Shown: piece by piece, positions 1-8,051 of the stretch
How positions within the stretch are numbered: position 1 is the first letter of the stretch
How the letters are laid out: each line of letters starts with the position of its first letter
Assembly: GCF_003614885.1 (NCBI RefSeq)
Contig: NZ_QZMS01000007.1
Coordinates: forward strand, 806,001-870,000
Direction of reading: 5' to 3'
Length of the DNA: 64,000 bases
Source of the DNA: Photobacterium salinisoli
GTDB taxonomy: Bacteria; Pseudomonadota; Gammaproteobacteria; Enterobacterales; Vibrionaceae
The notes under the pieces: model-generated
What the model was told of the DNA's origin: nothing
What the model saw: the letters and a program-made list of their open reading frames with translations, nothing else
The model's database searches: none
Program-made: the position numbers and the translations under genes

Positions 1-231
1 AGCACCACAGCTGCGGTAGAACCTTTTCCTTTCCATGCCGGTACAGCGGGGGCGGTGCTGGGCGGTTTGCAGAACTTAGGTGCGGGTGTTGCGACGCTGG
101 TGGCATCGATGCTGAGTGCAAAAGATCAGTTTAGCCTGGGCGCAATAATGACGTGTATGGTGCTGATGGCGATCGCCAGCCTGCTCTGGGTCAGACGTTG
201 TCAGCAGGAAGAAACGCCTGTGTTGGTATGA
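1..231 (+). CDS. emrD: EmrD-type MFS multidrug efflux protein, C-terminal end (partial)
   Basis: Frame 1 is open from the first base to TGA at 229-231 and gives the last 76 residues of a membrane transporter whose start lies outside the window. The stretch EPFPFHAGTAGAVLGGLQN followed by a hydrophobic helix closely resembles the end of E. coli EmrD, a drug/H+ antiporter of the DHA1 family in the inner membrane. The visible part covers roughly the last two membrane helices and a short polar tail. A strong intrinsic terminator follows directly, so this is the last gene of its transcript. Other DHA1 members (Bcr/CflA) are possible but match less well. Confidence 0.8.
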   Translation, partial: STTAAVEPFPFHAGTAGAVLGGLQNLGAGVATLVASMLSAKDQFSLGAIMTCMVLMAIASLLWVRRCQQEETPVLV

Positions 232-233
232 TA

Positions 234-265
234 AAAAAACGGTGCTGAAATCAGCACCGTTTTTT
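234..265 (+). terminator. Intrinsic terminator after emrD
   Basis: A perfect 10-bp inverted repeat (ACGGTGCTGA / TCAGCACCGT) is flanked by a run of A on the left and of T on the right, starting 2 bases after the emrD stop. The A-run also lets it work for the leftward gene that ends at 290, so it is probably bidirectional. Confidence 0.9.
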
Positions 266-289
266 GTTGTATCTGGCTTAATCACCTGA

Positions 290-616
290 TTAGTCGCGCT
301 TCCATAAGATGTGGCAGAATTTATTGTCCGGGTTACGGCTTATCAGCATGCGGGCAAAGATGTCATCTAATTCATCGTTAGCTTCGTTCACCAGCCCGAT
401 CCGCACTTCTGCATATTCTTCGCCATCAACAGCGAAGCCAACATGGCCTGGCCAGTCTTCTCCGGTCTCAACAACCTCAGCTGCACCACGGTCATCAAAT
501 TGAGCCGTGAACAACAAGACATCGGCGGGTTCCAGACTGTCTTGTGCCATTTCCAGAAAAATATCGTAGGCAGCTTCAATAACGTCGTCGTATGAAATCA
601 GGTCTAAGTTATCCAT
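290..616 (-). CDS. yciU: YciU/HI1450 family (DUF440) putative double-stranded DNA mimic protein
   Basis: 108 residues, the family's usual size (E. coli YciU is 109). Shared features are AYDIFLEMAQDSLEPADVLL, the EDW motif in the middle and the C-terminal CHILWKRD. The protein is very acidic (many Asp/Glu over residues 15-90). The Haemophilus member HI1450 was proposed from its structure to mimic the charge of double-stranded DNA and to compete for DNA-binding proteins. Its in-cell partner is not settled. It stands alone, transcribed leftward towards the emrD terminator. The start ATG at 614-616 gives the expected N-terminus. Confidence 0.85.
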   Translation of the reverse strand: MDNLDLISYDDVIEAAYDIFLEMAQDSLEPADVLLFTAQFDDRGAAEVVETGEDWPGHVGFAVDGEEYAEVRIGLVNEANDELDDIFARMLISRNPDNKFCHILWKRD

Positions 617-824
617 GTTTGGGTCAATATCAGTTTTATTGAATAGAACCGGGAGTATACCAAGGCCACCTGTCGATGGCTATGATACAGACGATTGTGC
701 TGTATCTGACGAGGGCAGGCCTTAGTTGGTTGAGATTGCAGCGTTTAAGTCTGCCGCCAACTTTAAGGCTGTCACTTTCATGTTATGATGCAGACAGACA
801 GTGCGGTGCCCCAGGAAACAGATA

Positions 825-1598
825 TTGCCAACATTTCTTCCCGTCATTGATAACGACCGGCCTTTTCAACCGGTGTTTCAACCCTGTATTAATGAGACTT
901 TGCAACACCTTGGTGTCCTGTTCAAAGAAACACTTCACAGTGTCTACCTTGCAGGTAGTGTTGCACGTCGTGACGCTGTGCCCGGGCAGTCTGATCTTAA
1001 CCTGACTCTGGTGTTTGAGCGGCCTCTGAACGATCTGGAAAAAAGCCGGTTACACAGCCTGAGCACCCATATAGCCAGGCGCCACAGGGCAGTGAAACGG
1101 CTGGATATCAGGATGGCCACGACGCGTGATGTCTTGTCGCTGGACGGTATTTTTCAGTGGGGCTTCTGGCTCAGGCATTGCTGCGTGTGCCTCAGGGGCG
1201 ATGATTTATCAGGCCGCTTTGGTGCATTTGAACCCAGTTGGGACGCGGCGAAATCATTAAATGGCCCTTTTGAGCCTATTCTCATTGAATATCGGGAGAA
1301 AATACTGAAAACACGGGTACCCGAGCATTACCTTGACTACTGTGAATATATAGGTAAGAAAATGCTGTGGACGGCATACACGCTCGTGTTTCACCGGGAA
1401 AAAGTGCTGGCTCTGTCAGTGAGAGAGGCTACAGCGCTGTTTTTGAAAAATTATCCTGATAAAGCTGTCGATATCGAGCGGGCATACATTCTGATGAGCC
1501 GGACACAAGTGCCTAAGAAGGCATCCTTGTTTTTGCTGCAGGGCTTTGGTCAGTGGCTGGTTGATGAGTGGAATAAAATTGAACGCAAAATCGGCTAA
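825..1598 (+). CDS. Nucleotidyltransferase-fold protein (aminoglycoside adenylyltransferase-like), altered active site
   Basis: About 257 residues. The N-terminal half holds the polymerase-beta-like signature: GSVARRDAVPGQSDLN followed by LDIRMA some 35 residues later. In active family members the motif is G-S-x10-D-x-D with a third Asp further on. Here the second carboxylate reads Asn (SDLN) and the usual Gly after GSVAR is Arg, so activity may be reduced or lost. The C-terminal half is helical, as in ANT-type enzymes, but no resistance role is implied. Start: TTG at 825 is preceded by AGGAAA with good spacing; an upstream GTG at 801 in the same frame has no clear ribosome site. The 3' end overlaps polB by 35 bases, so the two are probably co-transcribed. 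Confidence 0.7.
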   Translation: MPTFLPVIDNDRPFQPVFQPCINETLQHLGVLFKETLHSVYLAGSVARRDAVPGQSDLNLTLVFERPLNDLEKSRLHSLSTHIARRHRAVKRLDIRMATTRDVLSLDGIFQWGFWLRHCCVCLRGDDLSGRFGAFEPSWDAAKSLNGPFEPILIEYREKILKTRVPEHYLDYCEYIGKKMLWTAYTLVFHREKVLALSVREATALFLKNYPDKAVDIERAYILMSRTQVPKKASLFLLQGFGQWLVDEWNKIERKIG

Positions 1599-4017
1599 GC
1601 ATCCCCCCGTCCCATCAGGGCAGAACACACATTCTTCATTGCAGCAAGCTGAAGGCTTCGTGCTCACCCGGCAAAGCCGCGACAGGCAAGGGCAGACCCA
1701 GATTGTTATCTGGGTAAAAACGGATCAAGGTCCCTGCCAGTTGGTTATCGAGGGCGAAAAGCCCGTATGTTTTATTCCGGCCAGCGAGCAAGCAAGAGCA
1801 GAGACTGTACTTACCCAACACGGCCTGTCGGTAAACTGGCGCACGCTGGACATGAAAGACTTCCAGCATCAGCCCATGTCGGCCTGCTATAACGCGACCA
1901 TCAGCGCCAGCCTTCGGATCGGCGCATTACTGTTAGCAGAAGGCATTAAAGTGTTTGAAGATGACATCCGTCTTGCCGATCGCTATCTGATGGAGCGTTT
2001 CATCCGCGGTGGAATTGCCTTTGCAGGGAATGCTTTTATCAGAGACGGATATACCGAATATCGTCAGGTGAAAACCAAATCAGCGGATTATCTGCCTTCA
2101 CTGTCTGTTGTCTCACTGGATATTGAATGTTCAGAGAAGGGCATTTTGTATTCTGTCGGTCTGCACAGCGAGGCTGACAGCCGGGTGATCATGGTCGGTG
2201 AGCCTCTCAACTCTGAGCAAGAGCAACTGGCATGGATTGAATGGGTCTGCGATGAAAAAGCCCTGCTGGTTGCTATGCAGGCGTGGTTTATTCGCTATGA
2301 TCCTGATGTCATTATCGGCTGGAACGTGGTGGATTTTGACTGGCGCTTGTTACTGCGGCGTGCAGAATGGCACAAATTGCCTCTGCGGCTTGGCCGTGGC
2401 AGGCAGACCCCGCACTGGCGCCAGTCCAGTCAGAACCCAAATGCCGGTTTCATTACTATTCCCGGCCGGGTGGTGATGGACGGTATTGATACGCTGAAAA
2501 CCGCCACCTACAACTTTCGATCCTGGTCGCTGGAATCTGTTGCGCAAGAGCTGCTCGGCGAGGGCAAAGCCATTCACAATGTGTACGATCGAATGGCTGA
2601 AATTAATCAGATGTTCCGCGAAGATAAAGTGTCACTGGCACGTTATAACCTGCAGGACTGCAAACTGGTTACCCGGATCTTCGAAAAAACACACTTGTTA
2701 GATTTTGCGCTGGAACGTAGCCGGCTCACGGGCGTAGAGCTGGACAGAGTCGGCGGATCGGTTGCTGCATTCACCAACCTTTATTTACCTCAGTTGCATC
2801 GCGCCGGCTATGTAGCCCCCAACCTTGAAAGCGAAAACTGGATCGCCAGCCCCGGTGGCTATGTGATGGACTCGAAACCGGGTTTGTATGACTCGGTTTT
2901 GGTGCTGGACTTTAAATCGCTGTACCCGTCGATTATCCGCACATTCTGCATTGATCCCATGGGGCTGGTTGAAGGCTTACTTCTGGAGGAAGGTAAATCT
3001 GAGCATCAGGCCATTGCTGGCTTTCGGGGTGGCCGTTTTCACCGGCAAAAGCATTTTTTGCCAGAAATGATCGAAGCGTTGTGGGCTGCACGCGATCAGG
3101 CGAAAAGAGACGGAGAAAAAGCGTTTTCGCAGGCGATAAAAATCATCATGAACTCCTTCTATGGCGTACTGGGTTCTTCAGGCTGCCGTTTTTTTGATCA
3201 TCGTCTGGCTTCTTCGATCACCATGCGAGGTCATGAAATCATGAAGCTGACCCGTGAGCGCATTGAAGAGCAGGGTTATGAGGTGATATACGGCGACACG
3301 GACTCGACGTTTGTGTCGCTGAAAAAGGCCCACAGTGGTGAGGATGCGGATGCCATCGGTGCCCGCCTGGTCGTTGATATCAATGCGTGGTGGGCCCGGC
3401 ATCTGCAAGCGCAGTACAACCTCGCTTCCGCCCTTGAGCTGGAATACGAAACCCATTATCACAAATTTCTGATGCCGACGATTCGGGGCCAGGAAACCGG
3501 CAGTAAAAAGCGTTATGCCGGGCTGGTGATTCGAAACGGTGTTGAAGAGATGGTGTTTAAAGGGCTGGAAACGGTCCGCACCGACTGGACTCCTCTGGCG
3601 CAGGAGTTTCAGCAGACCCTCTATCGTAAAGTGTTTCATAACGAAGACGTGGAAGAGTATGTGCGTTCTTACGTGGAAATGACCGGGCAGGGCGCATTTG
3701 ACGACAAACTGGTCTACCGCAAAAGGTTACGCCGTCACCTGTCTGAGTATCAGAAAAATGTGCCGCCTCATGTCCGTGCCGCCCGGCGGGCCGACGAAGT
3801 CAATCAGCAGTTGGGGCGTCCCTTGCAGTATCAGACAGGCGGTTGGATTGAGTATGTTATCACCACCCATGGCCCGGAACCGGTAGAAGCCAGGCAAAGC
3901 CAGATCGATTACGACCACTATATCGATAAACAGTTAAAGCCGATTGCAGATGGTATCCTGCCGTTTATCGGCCGGCATTTTGACGATATTATTGCACCGC
4001 AACTGGGGCTGTTCTAA
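1564..4017 (+). CDS. polB: DNA polymerase II (family B)
   Basis: Family B polymerase with 3'-5' proofreading, used in replication restart and translesion repair. From ATG 1564 it has 817 residues against 783 in E. coli; the extra length is an N-terminal tail of about 30 residues before QAEGFVLTRQSRD, where the E. coli protein begins. Exonuclease motif I (DIE) is near residue 186, exonuclease motif II (GWNVVDFD) near 245, polymerase motif A (DFKSLYPSII) near 449, and motif C (YGDTDST) near 576, all with intact acidic residues. The start lies inside the upstream nucleotidyltransferase gene, suggesting coupled translation; the ribosome site is weak and a start further in cannot be excluded. The stop overlaps the convergent response regulator by 4 bases. 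I saw no LexA operator in front of the pair. Confidence 0.95.
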   Translation: MSGIKLNAKSAKHPPVPSGQNTHSSLQQAEGFVLTRQSRDRQGQTQIVIWVKTDQGPCQLVIEGEKPVCFIPASEQARAETVLTQHGLSVNWRTLDMKDFQHQPMSACYNATISASLRIGALLLAEGIKVFEDDIRLADRYLMERFIRGGIAFAGNAFIRDGYTEYRQVKTKSADYLPSLSVVSLDIECSEKGILYSVGLHSEADSRVIMVGEPLNSEQEQLAWIEWVCDEKALLVAMQAWFIRYDPDVIIGWNVVDFDWRLLLRRAEWHKLPLRLGRGRQTPHWRQSSQNPNAGFITIPGRVVMDGIDTLKTATYNFRSWSLESVAQELLGEGKAIHNVYDRMAEINQMFREDKVSLARYNLQDCKLVTRIFEKTHLLDFALERSRLTGVELDRVGGSVAAFTNLYLPQLHRAGYVAPNLESENWIASPGGYVMDSKPGLYDSVLVLDFKSLYPSIIRTFCIDPMGLVEGLLLEEGKSEHQAIAGFRGGRFHRQKHFLPEMIEALWAARDQAKRDGEKAFSQAIKIIMNSFYGVLGSSGCRFFDHRLASSITMRGHEIMKLTRERIEEQGYEVIYGDTDSTFVSLKKAHSGEDADAIGARLVVDINAWWARHLQAQYNLASALELEYETHYHKFLMPTIRGQETGSKKRYAGLVIRNGVEEMVFKGLETVRTDWTPLAQEFQQTLYRKVFHNEDVEEYVRSYVEMTGQGAFDDKLVYRKRLRRHLSEYQKNVPPHVRAARRADEVNQQLGRPLQYQTGGWIEYVITTHGPEPVEARQSQIDYDHYIDKQLKPIADGILPFIGRHFDDIIAPQLGLF

Positions 4018-4655
4018 ATCAGGTTTTCTTTCACGGCATAAGCGGTGAGCTCAGCCGTGGAGTTCATGTTAAGTTTATGCTTGATATTCTGGCGATGGGT
4101 TTCCACCGTTCGGGTGCTGATCCCCAGTTCCATCGCAATTCTTTTACTGCTTTTACCCAGCGCCACCTGACGCAGTACGGTTTCTTCCCGCCGGCTTAAT
4201 GTCGCCAGTACTACTTCGGCTGGCTCAACCGGCCCAATAGGGGCGGCGAATAAGGTATCGGCGACCAGTCGGCAAAAATACCGTCCACCCTGATGAACGG
4301 CTTCTATGGCCTGTACCATTTCCTGCGCGGAAACCTCTTTGAGAATGTAGCCGCTTGCACCAGCCTGCATGACCTGAAGAATGTATTCGCGATTGTCATG
4401 CATGGTCAGGATCAGCACTTTGATCTCAGGAAAGTGGTGACTGAAATGGCGTGTGGCTTCAATGCCATTCATTTCCGGCATACTGATATCCATCAGTACC
4501 ACATCGGGTTGGAACTGTTCGGCTTTTTTCAGCGCTTCAGCACCATTATTTGCTGTTGCAATCACTTCGATATTGGCTTCATTGTCGAGCCGGGCTTTGA
4601 AACCTTCCATGACGACCTGATGGTCATCCACTAACAGTACTTGAATTTTTGCCAT
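4014..4655 (-). CDS. NarL/FixJ-family response regulator of the TRAP transporter cassette
   Basis: 213 residues from ATG 4653-4655, which has AAGGA upstream. Receiver domain at about 1-120 with acidic pocket DD at 10-11, phosphorylation site Asp56 (VVLMDISMPEMNG), switch Thr in LTMHD and Lys in YILKE. LuxR-type helix-turn-helix at about 148-200 (LSRREETVL..., then SKRIAMELGISTRTVETH). It overlaps the upstream kinase gene by 32 bases and is the last gene of the leftward dctPQM-kinase-regulator block, so control of the neighbouring TRAP transporter is the natural inference. The 3' end overlaps polB convergently by 4 bases. Confidence 0.92.
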   Translation of the reverse strand: MAKIQVLLVDDHQVVMEGFKARLDNEANIEVIATANNGAEALKKAEQFQPDVVLMDISMPEMNGIEATRHFSHHFPEIKVLILTMHDNREYILQVMQAGASGYILKEVSAQEMVQAIEAVHQGGRYFCRLVADTLFAAPIGPVEPAEVVLATLSRREETVLRQVALGKSSKRIAMELGISTRTVETHRQNIKHKLNMNSTAELTAYAVKENLI

Positions 4656-6051
4656 AAATGTCCAGTCCTTGTTTAAGAGGCAGGTTGACCAGGATTTCCG
4701 TTCCTTGACCCGGTTCACTGCTGATATCCAGCTCACCACCAAGAAATTCCAGCCGTTCGCGCATGTTGCGAAGGCCGATTCCTTTGCCATTCATGGCGTG
4801 TTGCACGTTAAAGCCCGTGCCATGATCGCGAATAATAAACTGCAGGTTTTCCTGTATCACTGAAAGTTCGGTATCGATAGTATCAGACTGAGCATGCTTG
4901 CTGATGTTCACCAGTGACTCCTGAGCCACCCGGTATAGCGTCGTCATCATATCTGTAGACAGGCTGACGTCGCCAAGGGTCAGAGCACGATTTACACGTA
5001 TGCCGGTGGAAGCGGAAAAATCACTGAGCAGGTTATCCAGCGCCGCAATCAGTCCGATGTCATCCAGGGAACTGGGACGCAGGCTGTGCGAGATACGCCT
5101 CAGTTCTGCAATGGCTTGTAATAATGAGGATTCACTCAGGCCCCGGTGGCGTATCGCCTGTTCGATGTCTGATTTGGCCATTTTGTCCTGAAGCAATTCA
5201 AGATGGCATTTGCAGGAAACCAGTAATTGGTTCACCCCGTCATGGAGTTCTCTGGCGACATGCTTTTTCTCTTCTTCCTGAAACATAACAGTTTTATGCG
5301 CCAGTTCTTTTAAACGGCTGTCTGCTAACCTGTGCTCATGAAGATTGATCGCCAGCGTGGTGGCGAGAATAAGCAGTGTAGTGATGGCGACCAGAACAAT
5401 GACAGAAATGAAGGTCGTTCGTATGTTTGCCTGTACCCCCTGTTCGACCTTGGCCATTTGGCGGGCGACATCTTCAATGTACAGGCCGGTGCCTATCATC
5501 CAGCGCCATTTCGGCAGCCATGCCGCATAGCTGAGCTTTGTCACGATTAAATTACTGGAGGGTTTATGCCAGAGGTACTGATGGAAACCCCCGCCGGATT
5601 TTGCCGTTTTTATCAGCGCCTGAATAAGGTAATCCCCATTATTGTCCTGTAAATCAAACAGATTTTTCCCGACCAGTTCGGGCAAAACAGGGTGGGCCAG
5701 GTTGGTGCCATCTTCGTGGTAAACAAAAAAATAGCCGTCATTGCCGTATCTCAGGTCGTTCAGAATACGTTTTACTTCCTCTTTGGCTTTTTCATCATTG
5801 GCAGCGGCGTTTTGATAGATGTGATTGATACTGTCGAGGGCAAGATCGACTGTATCTTTCAGCGCCTGCTCTTTAGAAGCGATCAGGCTGGCACGGAAGG
5901 TGGCAATTTCTTTTTGCCCGAGTGATGTTGCCTGATGGATCGCGATCCAGCTGATCGCAGCGCTGATCAGCAGTAATGGCAGCAGTGTCAGTAAAATCAG
6001 CTTCACTTTCAGGGGCATAGTTGCAAACGTAGGGCTTTCGATCGATTGCAT
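4624..6051 (-). CDS. Cache-domain sensor histidine kinase (HisKA_3/NarX-like)
   Basis: 475 residues from ATG 6049-6051, preceded by AAGG. Two membrane helices (about 18-38 and 210-235) enclose a periplasmic single-Cache-type domain recognisable by YGNDGYFFVYHEDGTNLAHP and a second half with WRWMIGTGLYIEDV. Such domains usually bind small carboxylates or other metabolites. The cytoplasmic part has the HisKA_3 box RELHDGVNQLL (phospho-His) and an ATPase domain with HGTGFN and GKGIGLRNMRER. It directly precedes its response regulator. The block resembles carboxylate-sensing pairs next to TRAP genes in other bacteria; the ligand is unknown and probably the same compound DctP binds. A longer open frame up to 6150 exists but adds a non-membrane leader with no ribosome site. 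Confidence 0.9.
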   Translation of the reverse strand: MQSIESPTFATMPLKVKLILLTLLPLLLISAAISWIAIHQATSLGQKEIATFRASLIASKEQALKDTVDLALDSINHIYQNAAANDEKAKEEVKRILNDLRYGNDGYFFVYHEDGTNLAHPVLPELVGKNLFDLQDNNGDYLIQALIKTAKSGGGFHQYLWHKPSSNLIVTKLSYAAWLPKWRWMIGTGLYIEDVARQMAKVEQGVQANIRTTFISVIVLVAITTLLILATTLAINLHEHRLADSRLKELAHKTVMFQEEEKKHVARELHDGVNQLLVSCKCHLELLQDKMAKSDIEQAIRHRGLSESSLLQAIAELRRISHSLRPSSLDDIGLIAALDNLLSDFSASTGIRVNRALTLGDVSLSTDMMTTLYRVAQESLVNISKHAQSDTIDTELSVIQENLQFIIRDHGTGFNVQHAMNGKGIGLRNMRERLEFLGGELDISSEPGQGTEILVNLPLKQGLDIYGKNSSTVSG

Positions 6052-6157
6052 GGTTGCCTTGAATGTTAACAATTTGTTGGCGATATCAAAGCAAAATAGC
6101 GGCACTTTATAGGAAAAGTGCCGCCCAGCTCTCGGTTTGCGGGGTTTCATTACCAGA

Positions 6158-7441
6158 CTACAGCCCGTAGAAGCCAGGGAATACTAATACAGAGGCCAGG
6201 ATCAGAACCTGAATGGTAATGAAGGGGAGAACACCTTTATAAATATCGCGGGTGCTAATACCGTCAGGCGCCACTCCTTTGAGGTAAAACAGGCTGAAAC
6301 CAAAGGGCGGAGTCAGGAAGGAGGTTTGCAGATTCATGGCAATCAGAATGGCAAACCAAAGCATATTGATCCCCATAGCATCCGCGATCGGTGCAAGGAT
6401 CGGTACCACGATAAAGCAGATTTCAACGAAATCGATGAAGAATCCCAGGATAAGAATGATGAGCATGGTCAGGATCAGGAAGCTCCACTCTTCACCGGGC
6501 AGTGCCAGCATCCACTCTTCGACCAGATAGTCACCGCCTGTGTAGGTGAATGCCATAGAGAAAGCCGTCGCTCCCAGCAGGATCCCAAATACCATAGCGG
6601 TTACTTTGACGGTTTCGAATGCACTGTCATACAGCATGCGCCATGAGAATTGCCGGTAAACGACCGACAGCAGGACAGCTCCCATGCCACCGAGAGCAGC
6701 TGACTCGGTAGGGGTGGCGATACCGGCAAAAATCGAGCCTAACACCACGATAATCAGCGCCAGAGGCGGTAACACGGCTTTCAGTGCCGTGATAACTTCT
6801 TGCCGGCGCGACTGGTCGGGATCCCGTTCCATCGGCTGGGTGGCTTCCGGGTTCAACCAGCTGAAAATGACGATATAAACGATATAAGCCAGTACCAGTG
6901 CGAGACCGGGCCAGATAGCGGCCTGAAACAGATCGCCAACCGGAATACCCAGTACGTCACCTAATAAAATCAATACGATGGATGGCGGGATGATCTGCCC
7001 CAGCGTACCTGAAGCACAAATGGTGCCTGTAGCCAGACCTTTGCTGTACTGGTATTTCATCATAACAGGCAGGGATATCAGGCCCATTGCGACAACAGAG
7101 GCCCCGACCACACCGGTTGATGCAGCCAGAAGTGAGCCCACTAATACTGTCGAGATTGCCAGACCACCGCGAACACTCCCGAAAAGTTTACCCATAGACT
7201 CCAGCAATTGTTCTGCCAGACGGGTTTTTTGCAGTACTAACCCCATAAAGACGAAAAGCGGTACGGCCATAAGCACAGTGTTTTGCATAATGCTCATGAT
7301 ACGAAACGGCATGAATGCAAAAATTTCCGGCCCTTCTGCCCAAACGCCGAACAGCAGTGCGATGCCACCAAAGGTAAATGCCACTGGAAACCCGAGTAAC
7401 AGGGCGAACAGGGCAACGATAAACATGATGATACCAACCAC
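6158..7441 (-). CDS. dctM: TRAP transporter large permease subunit (DctM)
   Basis: 427 residues, the usual size of a DctM subunit, with 11-12 hydrophobic helices. Family landmarks include GSLLAASTGVVGASVVAMGLIS near residue 110, SGTLGQIIPPSIVLILLG near 145, TPTESAALGGMGA near 245 and TSFLTPPFGFSLFYLKG near the C-terminus. It forms the Na+-driven transport channel in the inner membrane together with DctQ, receiving ligand from periplasmic DctP. It follows dctQ by 10 bases and the kinase gene starts about 106 bases after its stop, so all five genes may be one transcript. Confidence 0.93.
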   Translation of the reverse strand: MVGIIMFIVALFALLLGFPVAFTFGGIALLFGVWAEGPEIFAFMPFRIMSIMQNTVLMAVPLFVFMGLVLQKTRLAEQLLESMGKLFGSVRGGLAISTVLVGSLLAASTGVVGASVVAMGLISLPVMMKYQYSKGLATGTICASGTLGQIIPPSIVLILLGDVLGIPVGDLFQAAIWPGLALVLAYIVYIVIFSWLNPEATQPMERDPDQSRRQEVITALKAVLPPLALIIVVLGSIFAGIATPTESAALGGMGAVLLSVVYRQFSWRMLYDSAFETVKVTAMVFGILLGATAFSMAFTYTGGDYLVEEWMLALPGEEWSFLILTMLIILILGFFIDFVEICFIVVPILAPIADAMGINMLWFAILIAMNLQTSFLTPPFGFSLFYLKGVAPDGISTRDIYKGVLPFITIQVLILASVLVFPGFYGL

Positions 7442-7451
7442 GGAATATTCC

Positions 7452-7976
7452 TTATTTTTCGTGGAACAGGCTTGGGTTTACCAGCCGGTTAATGTTATGC
7501 AGCAGCATTCCGATCCCCGAAATGGCCATAAAAAGGAAAGAAAGAGGGATCAGACTTTTAATCAGCCAGCGATAAGGTAAACCACCCGGGTCGCCGCTGG
7601 ATTCTCCCAGTGAATAAGACTCTTTCACATAGTCAATGCCATACCAGTAAACCAAGAGGCAAAAAGGCAGAAGAAAAACGATAGTTCCCAGCAGGTCGAT
7701 AATGGCGCGGGTTTTAATAGTGAAACGTTCGTAGAAAACATCTACCCGCACATGGCCACCGGCCTTGAGTGCGTAGGGAACACCAAGCAGGAAAACGGCT
7801 GAGAACAAGTGCCACTCCATCTCCTGCATGGCAATAGAAACATGGTTAAAGACATACCGCATAACAACGTCATAAAAAACATTGAACATCAGTATGATAA
7901 ATAGAGTGCTGGCTATCCAGCCGAGCAAATCTGAAAAGCGGTTGATGATTTTTTCGAAGGCTAATAAGCTTCGCAT
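7452..7976 (-). CDS. dctQ: TRAP transporter small permease subunit (DctQ)
   Basis: 174 residues with four predicted membrane helices, the standard DctQ layout. The helix pair around NVFYDVVMRYVFNHV and EMEWHLFSAVFLLGVPYAL, with the RVDVFYERF stretch after it, is typical. The start was set at ATG 7974-7976 because GGAG sits 7 bases upstream; a longer open frame to 8024 has no ribosome site and would run through an intercistronic hairpin. DctQ scaffolds the DctM channel and helps dock the binding protein. It lies between dctP and dctM, in the usual P-Q-M order. Confidence 0.9.
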   Translation of the reverse strand: MRSLLAFEKIINRFSDLLGWIASTLFIILMFNVFYDVVMRYVFNHVSIAMQEMEWHLFSAVFLLGVPYALKAGGHVRVDVFYERFTIKTRAIIDLLGTIVFLLPFCLLVYWYGIDYVKESYSLGESSGDPGGLPYRWLIKSLIPLSFLFMAISGIGMLLHNINRLVNPSLFHEK

Positions 7977-8017
7977 AATGACTCCGTTGCGAGGCAACAT
8001 TCCAGACTGATAAAGGA

Positions 8018-8042
8018 CATGCACCGGACAGACCGGTGCATG
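8018..8042 (-). promoter_or_regulatory. Perfect intercistronic hairpin between dctP and dctQ
   Basis: A perfect 10-bp inverted repeat (CATGCACCGG / CCGGTGCATG, 5-base loop) starts about 10 bases past the dctP stop on the leftward strand and is not followed by a T-run in that direction. This is the usual place for a stem-loop that protects the binding-protein message and keeps it more abundant than the permease message. This is an inference from position; no expression data are available. Confidence 0.6.
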
Positions 8043-8051
8043 ATTTTAGTG

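Noticed and set aside
685..705. ATACAG-N9-CTGTAT inverted repeat as a LexA site before the polB operon
   Set aside because: LexA boxes read CTGT-N8-ACAG; this is the reverse arrangement with the wrong spacing. CTGT and ACAG at 670-690 are in the right order but 13 bases apart instead of 8.
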